Shown here piece after piece: positions 25,801 to 40,000 of a DNA stretch of 64,000 bases. The position numbers and the translations under genes were made by a program. Position 1 is the first letter of the stretch, and each line of letters starts with the position of its first letter. This stretch comes from Auanema rhodensis (Eukaryota; Nematoda; Chromadorea; Rhabditida; Rhabditidae), in the NCBI GenBank assembly GCA_964057225.1, contig CAXKVF010000072.1, positions 496,001 to 560,000 of the forward strand, read 5' to 3'. Under the pieces are notes generated by a model, which saw nothing but the letters and a program-made list of their open reading frames with translations, searched no databases and was not told the DNA's origin.

Positions 25801-26201
25801 GTTTTTAGACTAATATGGACATGGGGAATCTAATTTTGAAAACCGCATTTCTTTATCTTTCACGTGAAGCGAGTTACATATCAAGTGCACATCACGTGTA
25901 CATTTAATTAGCATAAATTAAAGTTCACGTAAATTTCAAAGTCATGGTTACCATGCACCAATATCAATAAAAAATTGTTTTTAGACTTATATGGACATGG
26001 GAAATCAAATTTTGAAAACCGCATCTCTTTATCTTTCACGTGAAGCGAGTTACATACCAAGTGCACATCACGTGTACATTTAATTAGCATAAATTAAAGT
26101 TCACGTAAATTTCAAAGTCATGGTTACCATGAACCAATATCAATAAAAATTTGTTTTTAGACTAATATGGACATGGGGAATCTAATTTTGAAAACCGCAT
26201 C
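19875..26201. repeat. 36-monomer block A, near-identical to 36.6-42.9 kb
   Basis: This 6.3-kb block recurs at 36,599-42,924 at offset 16,724 (16,723 after the T run). Shared rare markers include AAACTAAT (19,997), GCGTGTTAC (21,115), GTTCATTT (21,672), TTACACTAA (21,931), a T run (23,156), CAAGGGCAC (23,242), AAAATTTTG (24,210), CATAGTTACC (24,534), AAACTCATGG (25,233) and AAAAAATTG with TTATATGG (about 25,970-25,990). Differences I noticed are T11 versus T10 in the run, GCGTCTC at 23,028, and two changes present only in the other copies (near 32,933/38,743 and 33,199/39,009). The first 3.97 kb also matches 30,789-34,756. Confidence 0.85.
23156..23166. repeat. T11 homopolymer replacing TTTGTTTTT (178-bp monomer)
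   Basis: The usual TTTGTTTTT at unit 96-104 is replaced by eleven T, making this the only 178-bp monomer in the window. Three descendants or relatives have ten T (34,070-34,079; 36,007-36,016; 39,880-39,889) and are 177 bp long. All four are followed by CAAATTTTG and by the CAAGGGCAC variant in the next monomer, so they derive from one ancestral copy. The 11 versus 10 difference is likely slippage, or a sequencing error in a homopolymer. Confidence 0.8.
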
Positions 26202-29200
26202 TCTTTATCTTTCACGTGAAGCGAGTTACATATCAAGTGCACATCACGTGTACATTTAATTAGCATAAATTAAAGTTCACGTAAATTTCAAAGTCATGGT
26301 TACCATTAACCAATATCAATAAAAATTTGTTTTTAGACTAATATGGACATGGGGAATCTAATTTTGAAAACCGCATCTCTTTATCTTTCACGTGAAGCGA
26401 GTTACATACCAAGTGCACATCACGTGTACATTTAATTAGCATAAATTAAAGTTCACGTAAATTTCAAAGTCATGGTTACCATGCACCAATATCAATAAAA
26501 ATTTGTTTTTAGACTAATATGGACATGGGGAATCTAATTTTGAAAACCGCATCTCTTTATCTTTCACGTGAAGCGAGTTACATACCAAGTGCACATCACG
26601 TGTACATTTAATTAGCATAAATTAAAGTTCACGTAAATTTCAAAGTCATGGTTACCATGCACCAATATCAATAAAAATTTGTTTTTAGACTAATATGGAC
26701 ATGGGGAATCTAATTTTGAAAACCGCATCTCTTTATCTTTCACGTGAAGCGAGTTACATATCAAGTGCACATCACGTGTACACTTAATTAGCATAAATTA
26801 AAGTTCACGTAAATTTCAAAGTCATGGTTACCATTAACCAATATCAATAAAAATTTGTTTTTAGACTAATATGGACATGGGGAATCTAATTTTGAAAACC
26901 GCATCTCTTTATCTTTCACGTGAAGCGAGTTACATACCAAGTGCACATCACGTGTACATTTAATTAGCATAAATTAAAGTTCACGTAAATTTCAAAGTCA
27001 TGGTTACCATGCACCAATATCAATAAAAATTTGTTTTTAGACTAATATGGACATGGGGAATCTAATTTTGAAAACCGCATCTCTTTATCTTTCACGTGAA
27101 GCGAGTTACATACCAAGTGCACATCACGTGTACATTTAATTAGCATAAATTAAAGTTCACGTAAATTTCAAAGTCATGGTTACCATGAACCAATATCAAT
27201 AAAAATTTGTTTTTAGACTAATATGGACATGGGGAATCTAATTTTGAAAACCGCATCTCTTTATCTTTCACGTGAAGCGAGTTACATACCAAGTGCACAT
27301 CACGTGTACATTTAATTAGCATAAATTAAAGTTCACGTAAATTTCAAAGTCATGGTTACCATGCACCAATATCAATAAAAATTTGTTTTTAGACTAATAT
27401 GGACATGGGGAATCTAATTTTGAAAACCGCATCTCTTTATCTTTCACGTGAAGCGAGTTACATACCAAGTGCACATCACGTGTACATTTAATTAGCATAA
27501 ATTAAAGTTCACGTAAATTTCAAAGTCATGGTTACCATGAACCAATATCAATAAAAATTTGTTTTTAGACTAATATGGACATGGGGAATCTAATTTTGAA
27601 AACCGCATCTCTTTATCTTTCACGTGAAGCGAGTTACATACCAAGTGCACATCACGTGTACATTTAATTAGCATAAATTAAAGTTCACGTAAATTTCAAA
27701 GTCATGGTTACCATGCACCAATATCAATAAAAATTTGTTTTTAGACTAATATGGACATGGGGAATCTAATTTTGAAAACCGCATCTCTTTATCTTGCACG
27801 TGAAGCGAGTTACATACCAAGTGCACATCACGTGTACATTTAATTAGCATAAATTAAAGTTCACGTAAATTTCAAAGTCATGGTTACCATGAACCAATAT
27901 CAATAAAAATTTGTTTTTAGACTAATATGTACATGGGGAATCTAATTTTGAAAACCGCATTTCTTTATCTTTCACGTGAAGCGAGTTACATACCAAGTGC
28001 ACATCACGTGTACATTTAATTAGCATAAATTAAAGTTCACGTAAATTTCAAAGTCATGGTTACCATGCACCAATATCAATAAAAATCTGTTTTTAGACTA
28101 ATATGGACATGGGGAATCTAATTTTGAAAACCGCATCTCTTTATCTTTCACGTGAAGCGAGTTACATACCAAGTGCACATCACGTGTACATTTAATTAGC
28201 ATAAATTAAAGTTCACGTAAATTTCAAAGTCATGGTTACCATGCACCAATATCAATAAAAATTTGTTTTTAGACTAATATGGACATGGGGAATCTAATTT
28301 TGAAAACCGCATCTCTTTATCTTTCACGTGAAGCGAGTTACATATCAAGTGCACATCACGTGTACATTTAATTAGCATAAATTAAAGTTCACGTAAATTT
28401 CAAAGTCATGGTTACCATTAACCAATATCAATAAAAATTTGTTTTTAGACTAATATGGACATGGGGAATCTAATTTTGAAAACCGCATCTCTTTATCTTT
28501 CACGTGAAGCGAGTTACATACCAAGTGCACATCACGTGTACATTTAATTAGCATAAATTAAAGTTCACGTAAATTTCAAAGTCATGGTTACCATGCACCA
28601 ATATCAATAAAAATTTGTTTTTAGACTAATATGGACATGGGGAATCTAATTTTGAAAACCGCATCTCTTTATCTTTCACGTGAAGCGAGTTACATACCAA
28701 GTGCACATCACGTGTACATTTAATTAGCATAAATTAAAGTTCACGTAAATTTCAAAGTCATGGTTACCATGAACCAATATCAATAAAAATTTGTTTTTAG
28801 ACTAATATGGACATGGGGAATCTAATTTTGAAAACCGCATCTCTTTATCTTTCACGTGAAGCGAGTTACATACCAAGTGCACATCACGTGTACATTTAAT
28901 TAGCATAAATTAAAGTTCACGTAAATTTCAAAGTCATGGTTACCATGCACCAATAACAATAAAAATTTGTTTTTAGACTAATATGGACATGGGGAATCTA
29001 ATTTTGAAAACCGCATCTCTTTATCTTCCACGTGAAGCGAGTTACATACCAAGTGCACATCACGTGTACATTTAATTAGCATAAATTAAAGTTCACGTAA
29101 ATTTCAAAGTCATGGTTACCATGAACCAATATCAATAAAAATTTGTTTTTAAACTAATATGGACATGGGGAATCTAATTTTGAAAACCGCATCTCTTTAT

Positions 29201-30217
29201 CTTCCACGTGAAGCGAGTTACATACCAAGTGCACATCACGTGTACATTTAATTAGCATAAATTAAAGTTCACGTAAATTTCAAAGTCATGGTTACCATGA
29301 ACCAATATCAATAAAAATTTGTTTTTAGACTAATATGGACATGGGGAATCAAATTTTGAAAACCGCATCTCTTTATCTTTCACGTGAAGCGAGTTACATA
29401 CCAAGTGCACATCACGTGTACATTTAATTAGCATAAATTAAAGTTCACGTAAATTTCAAAGTCATGGTTACCATGAACCAATATCAATAAAAATTTGTTT
29501 TTAGACTAATATGGACATGGGGAATTTAATTTTGAAAACCGCATCACTTTATCTTTCACGTGAAGCGAGTTACATACCAAGTGCACATCACGTGTACATT
29601 TAATTAGCATAAATTAAAGTTCACGTAAATTTCAAAGTCATGGTTACCATGCACCAATATCAATAAAAATTTGTTTTTAGACTAATATGGACATGGGGAA
29701 TCTAATTTTGAAAACCGCATCTCTTTATATTTCACGTGAAGCGAGTTACATACCAAGTGCACATCACGTGTACATTTAATTAGCATAAATTAAAGTTCAC
29801 GTAAATTTCAAAGTCATGGTTACCATGAACCAATATCAATAAAAATTTGTTTTTAGACTAATATGGACATGGGGAATCTAATTTTGAAAACCGCATCTCT
29901 TTATCTTTCACGTGAAGCGAGTTACATACCAAGTGCACATCACGTGTACATTTAATTAGCATAAATTAAAGTTCACGTAAATTTCAAAGTCATGGTTACC
30001 ATGCACCAATATCAATAAAAATTTGTTTTTAGACTAATATGGACATGGGGAATCTAATTTTGAAAACCGCATCTCTTTATCTTGCACGTGAAGCGAGTTA
30101 CATACCAAGTGCACATCACGTGTACATTTAATTAGCATAAATTAAAGTTCACGTAAATTTCAAAGTCATGGTTACCATGAACCAATATCAATAAAAATTT
30201 GTTTTTAGACTAATATG
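26133..30217. repeat. Right copy of the 12.1-16.0 kb block (23 monomers)
   Basis: This segment matches 12,051-15,959 in order, with one extra monomer at 27,892-28,067. It begins where block A ends (26,201), with overlapping ambiguity of less than one monomer, and ends where the match switches to about 18 kb. The extra monomer resembles the one at about 9,224-9,400, which also follows a CTTGCACG copy and precedes an AAAATCTG copy. The longer arrangement may therefore be ancestral and the 13.8-kb copy may have lost a unit. Confidence 0.75.
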
Positions 30218-30788
30218 TACATGGGGAATCTAATTTTGAAAACCGCATTTCTTTATCTTTCACGTGAAGCGAGTTACATACCAAGTGCACATCACGTGTA
30301 CATTTAATTAGCATAAATTAAAGTTCACGTAAATTTCAAAGTCATGGTTACCATGCACCAATATCAATAAAAATTTGTTTTTAGACTAATATGTACATGG
30401 GGAATCTAATTTTGAAAACCGCATTTCTTTATCTTTCACGTGAAGCGAGTTACATACCAAGTGCACATCACGTGTACATTTAATTATCATAAATTAAAGT
30501 TCACGTAAATTTCAAAGTCATGGTTACCATGCACCAATATCAATAAAAATCTGTTTTTAGACTAATATGGACATGGGGAATCTAATTTTGAAAACCGCAT
30601 CTCTTTATCTTTCACGTGAAGCGAGTTACATATCAAGTGCACATCACGTGTACATTTAATTAGCATAAATTAAAGTTCACGTAAATTTCAAAGTCATGGT
30701 TACCATGCACCAATATCAATAAAAATTTGTTTTTAGACTAATATGGACATGGGGAATCTAATTTTGAAAACCGCATCTCTTTATCTTC

Positions 30789-33700
30789 CACGTGAAGCGA
30801 GTTACATACCAAGTGCACATCACGTGTACATTTAATTAGCATAAATTAAAGTTCACGTAAATTTCAAAGTCATGGTTACCATGAACCAATATCAATAAAA
30901 ATTTGTTTTTAAACTAATATGGACATGGGGAATCTAATTTTGAAAACCGCATCTCTTTATCTTCCACGTGAAGCGAGTTACATACCAAGTGCACATCACG
31001 TGTACATTTAATTAGCATAAATTAAAGTTCACGTAAATTTCAAAGTCATGGTTACCATGAACCAATATCAATAAAAATTTGTTTTTAGACTAATATGGAC
31101 ATGGGGAATCAAATTTTGAAAACCGCATCTCTTTATCTTTCACGTGAAGCGAGTTACATACCAAGTGCACATCACGTGTACATTTAATTAGCATAAATTA
31201 AAGTTCACGTAAATTTCAAAGTCATGGTTACCATGAACCAATATCAATAAAAATTTGTTTTTAGACTAATATGGACATGGGGAATCTAATTTTGAAAACC
31301 GCATCACTTTATCTTTCACGTGAAGCGAGTTACATACCAAGTGCACATCACGTGTACATTTAATTAGCATAAATTAAAGTTCACGTAAATTTCAAAGTCA
31401 TGGTTACCATGCACCAATATCAATAAAAATTTGTTTTTAGACTAATATGGACATGGGGAATCTAATTTTGAAAACCGCATCTCTTTATATTTCACGTGAA
31501 GCGAGTTACATACCAAGTGCACATCACGTGTACATTTAATTAGCATAAATTAAAGTTCACGTAAATTTCAAAGTCATGGTTACCATGAACCAATATCAAT
31601 AAAAATTTGTTTTTAGACTAATATGGACATGGGGAATCTAATTTTGAAAACCGCATCTCTTTATCTTTCACGTGAAGCGAGTTACATACCAAGTGCACAT
31701 CACGTGTACATTTAATTAGCATAAATTAAAGTTCACGTAAATTTCAAAGTCATGGTTACCATGCACCAATATCAATAAAAATTTGTTTTTAGACTAATAT
31801 GGACATGGGGAATCTAATTTTGAAAACCGCATCTCTTTATCTTTCACGTGAAGCGAGTTACATACCAAGTGCACATCACGTGTACATTTAATTAGCATAA
31901 ATTAAAGTTCACGTAAATTTCAAAGTCATGGTTACCATGAACCAATATCAATAAAAATTTGTTTTTAGACTAATATGTACATGGGGAATCTAATTTTGAA
32001 AACCGCATCTCTTTATCTTTCACGTGAAGCGTGTTACATACCAAGTGCACATCACGTGTACAATTAATTAGCATAAATTAAAGTTCACGTAAATTTCAAA
32101 GTCATGGTTACCATGAACCAATATCAATAAAAATTTGTTTTTAGACTAATATGGACATGGGGAATCTAATTTTGAAAACCGCATTTCTTTATCTTTCACG
32201 TGAAGCGAGTTACATACCAAGTGCACATCACGTGTACATTTAATTAGCATAAATTAAAGTTCACGTAAATTTCAAAGTCATGGTTACCATGAACCAATAT
32301 CAATAAAAATTTGTTTTTAGACTAATATGGACATGGGGAATCAAATTTTGAAAACCGCATCTCTTTATCTTTCACGTGAAGCGAGTTACATACCAAGTGC
32401 ACATCACGTGTACATTTAATTAGCATAAATTAAAGTTCACGTAAATTTCAAAGTCATGGTTACCATGAACCAATATCAATAAAAATTTGTTTTTAGACTA
32501 ATATGGACATGGGGAATCTAATTTTGAAAACCGCATCACTTTATCTTTCACGTGAAGCGAGTTACATACCAAGTGCACATCACGTGTTCATTTAATTAGC
32601 ATAAATTAAAGTTCACGTAAATTTCAAAGTCATGGTTACCATGCACCAATATCAATAAAAATTTGTTTTTAGACTAATATGGACATGGGGAATCTAATGT
32701 TGAAAACCGCATCTTTTTATCTTTCACGTGAAGCGAGTTACATACCAAGTGCACATCACGTGTACATTTAATTAGCATAAATTAAAGTTCACGTAAATTT
32801 CAAAGTCATGGTTACCATGAACCAATATCAATAAAAATTTGTTTTTACACTAATATGGACATGGGGAATCTAATTTTGAAAACCGCATCTCTTTATCTTC
32901 CACGTGAAGCGAGTTACATACCAAGTGCACATCACATGTACATTTAATTAGCATAAATTAAAGTTCACGTAAATTTCAAAGTCATGGTTACCATGAACCA
33001 ATATCAATAAAAATTTGTTTTTAGACTAATATGGACATGGGGAATCTAATTTTGAAAACCGCATTTCTTTATCTTTCACGTGAAGCGAGTTACATACCAA
33101 GTGCACATCACGTGTACATTTAATTAGCATAAATTAAAGTTCACGTAAATTTCAAAGTCATGGTTACCATGAACCAATATCAATAAAAATTTGTTTTTTG
33201 ACTAATATGGACATGGGGAATCAAATTTTGAAAACCGCATCTCTTTATCTTTCACGTGAAGCGAGTTACATACCAAGTGCACATCACGTGTACATTTAAT
33301 TAGCATAAATTAAAGTTCACGTAAATTTCAAAGTCATGGTTACCATGAACCAATATCAATAAAAATTTGTTTTTAGACTAATATGGACATGGGGAATCTA
33401 ATTTTGAAAACCGCATCACTTTATCTTTCACGTGAAGCGAGTTACATACCAACTGCACATCACGTGTACATTTAATTAGCATAAATTAAAGTTCACGTAA
33501 ATTTCAAAGTCATGGTTACCATGCACCAATATCAATAAAAATTTGTTTTTAGACTAATATGGACATGGGGAATCTAATGTTGAAAACCGCATCTTTTTAT
33601 CTTTCACGTGAAGCGAGTTACATACCAAGTGCACATCACGTGTACATTTAATTAGCATAAATTAAAGTTCACGTAAATTTCAAAGTCATGGTTACCATGA

Positions 33701-34756
33701 ACCAATATCAATAAAAATTTGTTTTTAGACTAATATGGACATGGGGAATCTAATTTTGAAAACCGCATCTCTTCATCTTCCACGTGAAGCGAGTTACATA
33801 CCAAGTGCACATCACGTGTACATTTAATTAGCATAAATTAAAGTTCACGTAAATTTCAAAGTCATGGTTACCATGAACCAATATCAATACAAATTTGTTT
33901 TTAGACTAATATGGACATGGGGAATCTAATTTTGAAAACCGCATCTCTTTATCTTCCACGTGAAGCGAGTTACATACCAAGTGCACATCACGTGTACATT
34001 TAATTAGCATAAATTAAAGTTCACGTAAATTTCAAAGTCATGGTTACCATGAACCAATATCAATAAAAATTTTTTTTTTAGACTAATATGGACATGGGGA
34101 ATCAAATTTTGAAAACCGCATCTCTTTATCTTTCACGTGAAGCGAGTTACATACCAAGGGCACATCACGTGTACATTTAATTAGCATAAATTAAAGTTCA
34201 CGTAAATTTCAAAGTCATGGTTACCATGAACCAATATCAATAAAAATTTGTTTTTAGACTAATATGGACATGGGGAATCTAATTTTGAAAACCGCATCAC
34301 TTTATCTTTCACGTGAAGCGAGTTACATACCAAGTGCACATCACGTGTACATTTAATTAGCATAAATTAAAGTTCACGTAAATTTCAAAGTCATGGTTAC
34401 CATGCACCAATATCAATAAAAATTTGTTTTTAGACTAATATGGACATGGGGAATCTAATTTTGAAAACCGCATCTCTTTATATTTCACGTGAAGCGAGTT
34501 ACATACCAAGTGCACATCACGTGTACATTTAATTAGCATAAATTAAAGTTCACGTAAATTTCAAAGTCATGGTTACCATGAACCAATATCAATAAAAATT
34601 TGTTTTTAGACTAATATGGACATGGGGAATCTAATTTTGAAAACCGCATCACTTTATCTTTCACGTGAAGCGAGTTACATACCAAGTGCACATCACGTGT
34701 ACATTTAATTAGCATAAATTAAAGTTCACGTAAATTTCAAAGTCATGGTTACCATG
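30789..34756. repeat. Block B, 22.5 monomers, third copy of the 19.9-23.8 kb and 36.6-40.6 kb segment
   Basis: It matches 36,599-40,566 at offset 5,810 and 19,875-23,843 at offset 10,914/10,913. B and the 36.6-kb copy share ATCACATG (32,931/38,741) and GTTTTTTGAC (33,193/39,003), which are absent from block A, so these two are sisters. B alone has CAACTGCAC (33,452) and CAATACAAA (33,886). The match to both other copies stops at 34,757, where unit 78 changes. Confidence 0.85.
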
Positions 34757-37094
34757 AACCAATATCAATAAAAATTTGTTTTTAAACTAATATGGACATG
34801 GGGAATCTAATTTTGAAAACCGCATCTCTTTATCTTCCACGTGAAGCGAGTTACATACCAAGTGCACATCACGTGTACATTTAATTAGCATAAATTAAAG
34901 TTCACGTAAATTTCAAAGTCATGGTTACCATGAACCAATATCAATAAAAATTTGTTTTTAGACTAATATGGACATGGGGAATCAAATTTTGAAAACCGCA
35001 TCTCTTTATCTTTCACGTGAAGCGAGTTACATACCAAGTGCACATCACGTGTACATTTAATTAGCATAAATTAAAGTTCACGTAAATTTCAAAGTCATGG
35101 TTACCATGAACCAATATCAATAAAAATTTGTTTTTAGACTAATATGGACATGGGGAATCAAATTTTGAAAACCGCATCTCTTTATCTTTCACGTGAAGCG
35201 AGTTACATACCAAGTGCACATCACGTGTACATTTAATTAGCATAAATTAAAGTTCACGTAAATTTCAAAGTCATGGTTACCATGAACCAATATCAATAAA
35301 AATTTGTTTTTAGACTAATATGGACATGGGGAATCTAATTTTGAAAACCGCATCACTTTATCTTTCACGTGAAGCGAGTTACATACCAAGTGCACATCAC
35401 GTGTACATTTAATTAGCATAAATTAAAGTTCACGTAAATTTCAAAGTCATGGTTACCATGCACCAATATCAATAAAAATTTGTTTTTAGACTAATATGGA
35501 CATGGGGAATCTAATGTTGAAAACCGCATCTTTTTATCTTTCACGTGAAGCGAGTTACATACCAAGTGCACATCACGTGTACATTTAATTAGCATAAATT
35601 AAAGTTCACGTAAATTTCAAAGTCATGGTTACCATGAACCAATATCAATAAAAATTTGTTTTTAGACTAATATGGACATGGGGAATCTAATTTTGAAAAC
35701 CGCATCTCTTCATCTTCCACGTGAAGCGAGTTACATACCAAGTGCACATCACGTGTACATTTAATTAGCATAAATTAAAGTTCACGTAAATTTCAAAGTC
35801 ATGGTTACCATGAACCAATATCAATAAAAATTTGTTTTTAGACTAATATGGACATGGGGAATCTAATTTTGAAAACCGCATCTCTTTATCTTCCACGTGA
35901 AGCGAGTTACATACCAAGTGCACATCACGTGTACATTTAATTAGCATAAATTAAAGTTCACGTAAATTTCAAAGTCATGGTTACCATGAACCAATATCAA
36001 TAAAAATTTTTTTTTTAGACTAATATGGACATGGGGAATCAAATTTTGAAAACCGCATCTCTTTATCTTTCACGTGAAGCGAGTTACATACCAAGGGCAC
36101 ATCACGTGTACATTTAATTAGCATAAATTAAAGTTCACGTAAATTTCAAAGTCATGGTTACCATGAACCAATATCAATAAAAATTTGTTTTTAGACTAAT
36201 ATGGACATGGGGAATCTAATTTTGAAAACCGCATCACTTTATCTTTCACGTGAAGCGAGTTACATACCAAGTGCACATCACGTGTACATTTAATTAGCAT
36301 AAATTAAAGTTCACGTAAATTTCAAAGTCATGGTTACCATGCACCAATATCAATAAAAATTTGTTTTTAGACTAATATGGACATGGGGAATCTAATTTTG
36401 AAAACCGCATCTCTTTATATTTCACGTGAAGCGAGTTACATACCAAGTGCACATCACGTGTACATTTAATTAGCATAAATTAAAGTTCACGTAAATTTCA
36501 AAGTCATGGTTACCATGAACCAATATCAATAAAAATTTGTTTTTAGACTAATATGGACATGGGGAATCTAATTTTGAAAACCGCATCACTTTATCTTTCA
36601 CGTGAAGCGAGTTACATACCAAGTGCACATCACGTGTACATTTAATTAGCATAAATTAAAGTTCACGTAAATTTCAAAGTCATGGTTACCATGAACCAAT
36701 ATCAATAAAAATTTGTTTTTAAACTAATATGGACATGGGGAATCTAATTTTGAAAACCGCATCTCTTTATCTTCCACGTGAAGCGAGTTACATACCAAGT
36801 GCACATCACGTGTACATTTAATTAGCATAAATTAAAGTTCACGTAAATTTCAAAGTCATGGTTACCATGAACCAATATCAATAAAAATTTGTTTTTAGAC
36901 TAATATGGACATGGGGAATCAAATTTTGAAAACCGCATCTCTTTATCTTTCACGTGAAGCGAGTTACATACCAAGTGCACATCACGTGTACATTTAATTA
37001 GCATAAATTAAAGTTCACGTAAATTTCAAAGTCATGGTTACCATGAACCAATATCAATAAAAATTTGTTTTTAGACTAATATGGACATGGGGAA
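33200..37094. repeat. 11-monomer direct tandem duplication (1,937-bp period)
   Basis: Segment 33,200-35,157 matches 35,137-37,094 at offset 1,937, which is 11 x 176 plus the extra base of the T10 monomer. The match (1,958 bp) is slightly longer than the offset, so the two units abut directly. The left copy has two private changes (CAACTGCAC at 33,452 and CAATACAAA at 33,886), and the right copy has neither. The G-to-A change at unit 106 followed by CAAATTTTG monomers lies at the end of each unit. Confidence 0.8.
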
Positions 37095-40000
37095 TCTAAT
37101 TTTGAAAACCGCATCACTTTATCTTTCACGTGAAGCGAGTTACATACCAAGTGCACATCACGTGTACATTTAATTAGCATAAATTAAAGTTCACGTAAAT
37201 TTCAAAGTCATGGTTACCATGCACCAATATCAATAAAAATTTGTTTTTAGACTAATATGGACATGGGGAATCTAATTTTGAAAACCGCATCTCTTTATAT
37301 TTCACGTGAAGCGAGTTACATACCAAGTGCACATCACGTGTACATTTAATTAGCATAAATTAAAGTTCACGTAAATTTCAAAGTCATGGTTACCATGAAC
37401 CAATATCAATAAAAATTTGTTTTTAGACTAATATGGACATGGGGAATCTAATTTTGAAAACCGCATCTCTTTATCTTTCACGTGAAGCGAGTTACATACC
37501 AAGTGCACATCACGTGTACATTTAATTAGCATAAATTAAAGTTCACGTAAATTTCAAAGTCATGGTTACCATGCACCAATATCAATAAAAATTTGTTTTT
37601 AGACTAATATGGACATGGGGAATCTAATTTTGAAAACCGCATCTCTTTATCTTTCACGTGAAGCGAGTTACATACCAAGTGCACATCACGTGTACATTTA
37701 ATTAGCATAAATTAAAGTTCACGTAAATTTCAAAGTCATGGTTACCATGAACCAATATCAATAAAAATTTGTTTTTAGACTAATATGTACATGGGGAATC
37801 TAATTTTGAAAACCGCATCTCTTTATCTTTCACGTGAAGCGTGTTACATACCAAGTGCACATCACGTGTACAATTAATTAGCATAAATTAAAGTTCACGT
37901 AAATTTCAAAGTCATGGTTACCATGAACCAATATCAATAAAAATTTGTTTTTAGACTAATATGGACATGGGGAATCTAATTTTGAAAACCGCATTTCTTT
38001 ATCTTTCACGTGAAGCGAGTTACATACCAAGTGCACATCACGTGTACATTTAATTAGCATAAATTAAAGTTCACGTAAATTTCAAAGTCATGGTTACCAT
38101 GAACCAATATCAATAAAAATTTGTTTTTAGACTAATATGGACATGGGGAATCAAATTTTGAAAACCGCATCTCTTTATCTTTCACGTGAAGCGAGTTACA
38201 TACCAAGTGCACATCACGTGTACATTTAATTAGCATAAATTAAAGTTCACGTAAATTTCAAAGTCATGGTTACCATGAACCAATATCAATAAAAATTTGT
38301 TTTTAGACTAATATGGACATGGGGAATCTAATTTTGAAAACCGCATCACTTTATCTTTCACGTGAAGCGAGTTACATACCAAGTGCACATCACGTGTTCA
38401 TTTAATTAGCATAAATTAAAGTTCACGTAAATTTCAAAGTCATGGTTACCATGCACCAATATCAATAAAAATTTGTTTTTAGACTAATATGGACATGGGG
38501 AATCTAATGTTGAAAACCGCATCTTTTTATCTTTCACGTGAAGCGAGTTACATACCAAGTGCACATCACGTGTACATTTAATTAGCATAAATTAAAGTTC
38601 ACGTAAATTTCAAAGTCATGGTTACCATGAACCAATATCAATAAAAATTTGTTTTTACACTAATATGGACATGGGGAATCTAATTTTGAAAACCGCATCT
38701 CTTTATCTTCCACGTGAAGCGAGTTACATACCAAGTGCACATCACATGTACATTTAATTAGCATAAATTAAAGTTCACGTAAATTTCAAAGTCATGGTTA
38801 CCATGAACCAATATCAATAAAAATTTGTTTTTAGACTAATATGGACATGGGGAATCTAATTTTGAAAACCGCATTTCTTTATCTTTCACGTGAAGCGAGT
38901 TACATACCAAGTGCACATCACGTGTACATTTAATTAGCATAAATTAAAGTTCACGTAAATTTCAAAGTCATGGTTACCATGAACCAATATCAATAAAAAT
39001 TTGTTTTTTGACTAATATGGACATGGGGAATCAAATTTTGAAAACCGCATCTCTTTATCTTTCACGTGAAGCGAGTTACATACCAAGTGCACATCACGTG
39101 TACATTTAATTAGCATAAATTAAAGTTCACGTAAATTTCAAAGTCATGGTTACCATGAACCAATATCAATAAAAATTTGTTTTTAGACTAATATGGACAT
39201 GGGGAATCTAATTTTGAAAACCGCATCACTTTATCTTTCACGTGAAGCGAGTTACATACCAAGTGCACATCACGTGTACATTTAATTAGCATAAATTAAA
39301 GTTCACGTAAATTTCAAAGTCATGGTTACCATGCACCAATATCAATAAAAATTTGTTTTTAGACTAATATGGACATGGGGAATCTAATGTTGAAAACCGC
39401 ATCTTTTTATCTTTCACGTGAAGCGAGTTACATACCAAGTGCACATCACGTGTACATTTAATTAGCATAAATTAAAGTTCACGTAAATTTCAAAGTCATG
39501 GTTACCATGAACCAATATCAATAAAAATTTGTTTTTAGACTAATATGGACATGGGGAATCTAATTTTGAAAACCGCATCTCTTCATCTTCCACGTGAAGC
39601 GAGTTACATACCAAGTGCACATCACGTGTACATTTAATTAGCATAAATTAAAGTTCACGTAAATTTCAAAGTCATGGTTACCATGAACCAATATCAATAA
39701 AAATTTGTTTTTAGACTAATATGGACATGGGGAATCTAATTTTGAAAACCGCATCTCTTTATCTTCCACGTGAAGCGAGTTACATACCAAGTGCACATCA
39801 CGTGTACATTTAATTAGCATAAATTAAAGTTCACGTAAATTTCAAAGTCATGGTTACCATGAACCAATATCAATAAAAATTTTTTTTTTAGACTAATATG
39901 GACATGGGGAATCAAATTTTGAAAACCGCATCTCTTTATCTTTCACGTGAAGCGAGTTACATACCAAGGGCACATCACGTGTACATTTAATTAGCATAAA

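Noticed and set aside
25908-26090. A 60-codon open frame on the minus strand, repeated identically at 42,631-42,813
   Set aside because: It spans just over one satellite monomer and stays open only because of a few variants in this copy (AAAAAATTG and TTATATGG). The two occurrences are the same monomers in duplicated blocks A and C. Because 176 is not a multiple of three, the frame shifts at each monomer and stops soon appear. There is no codon or homology signal.
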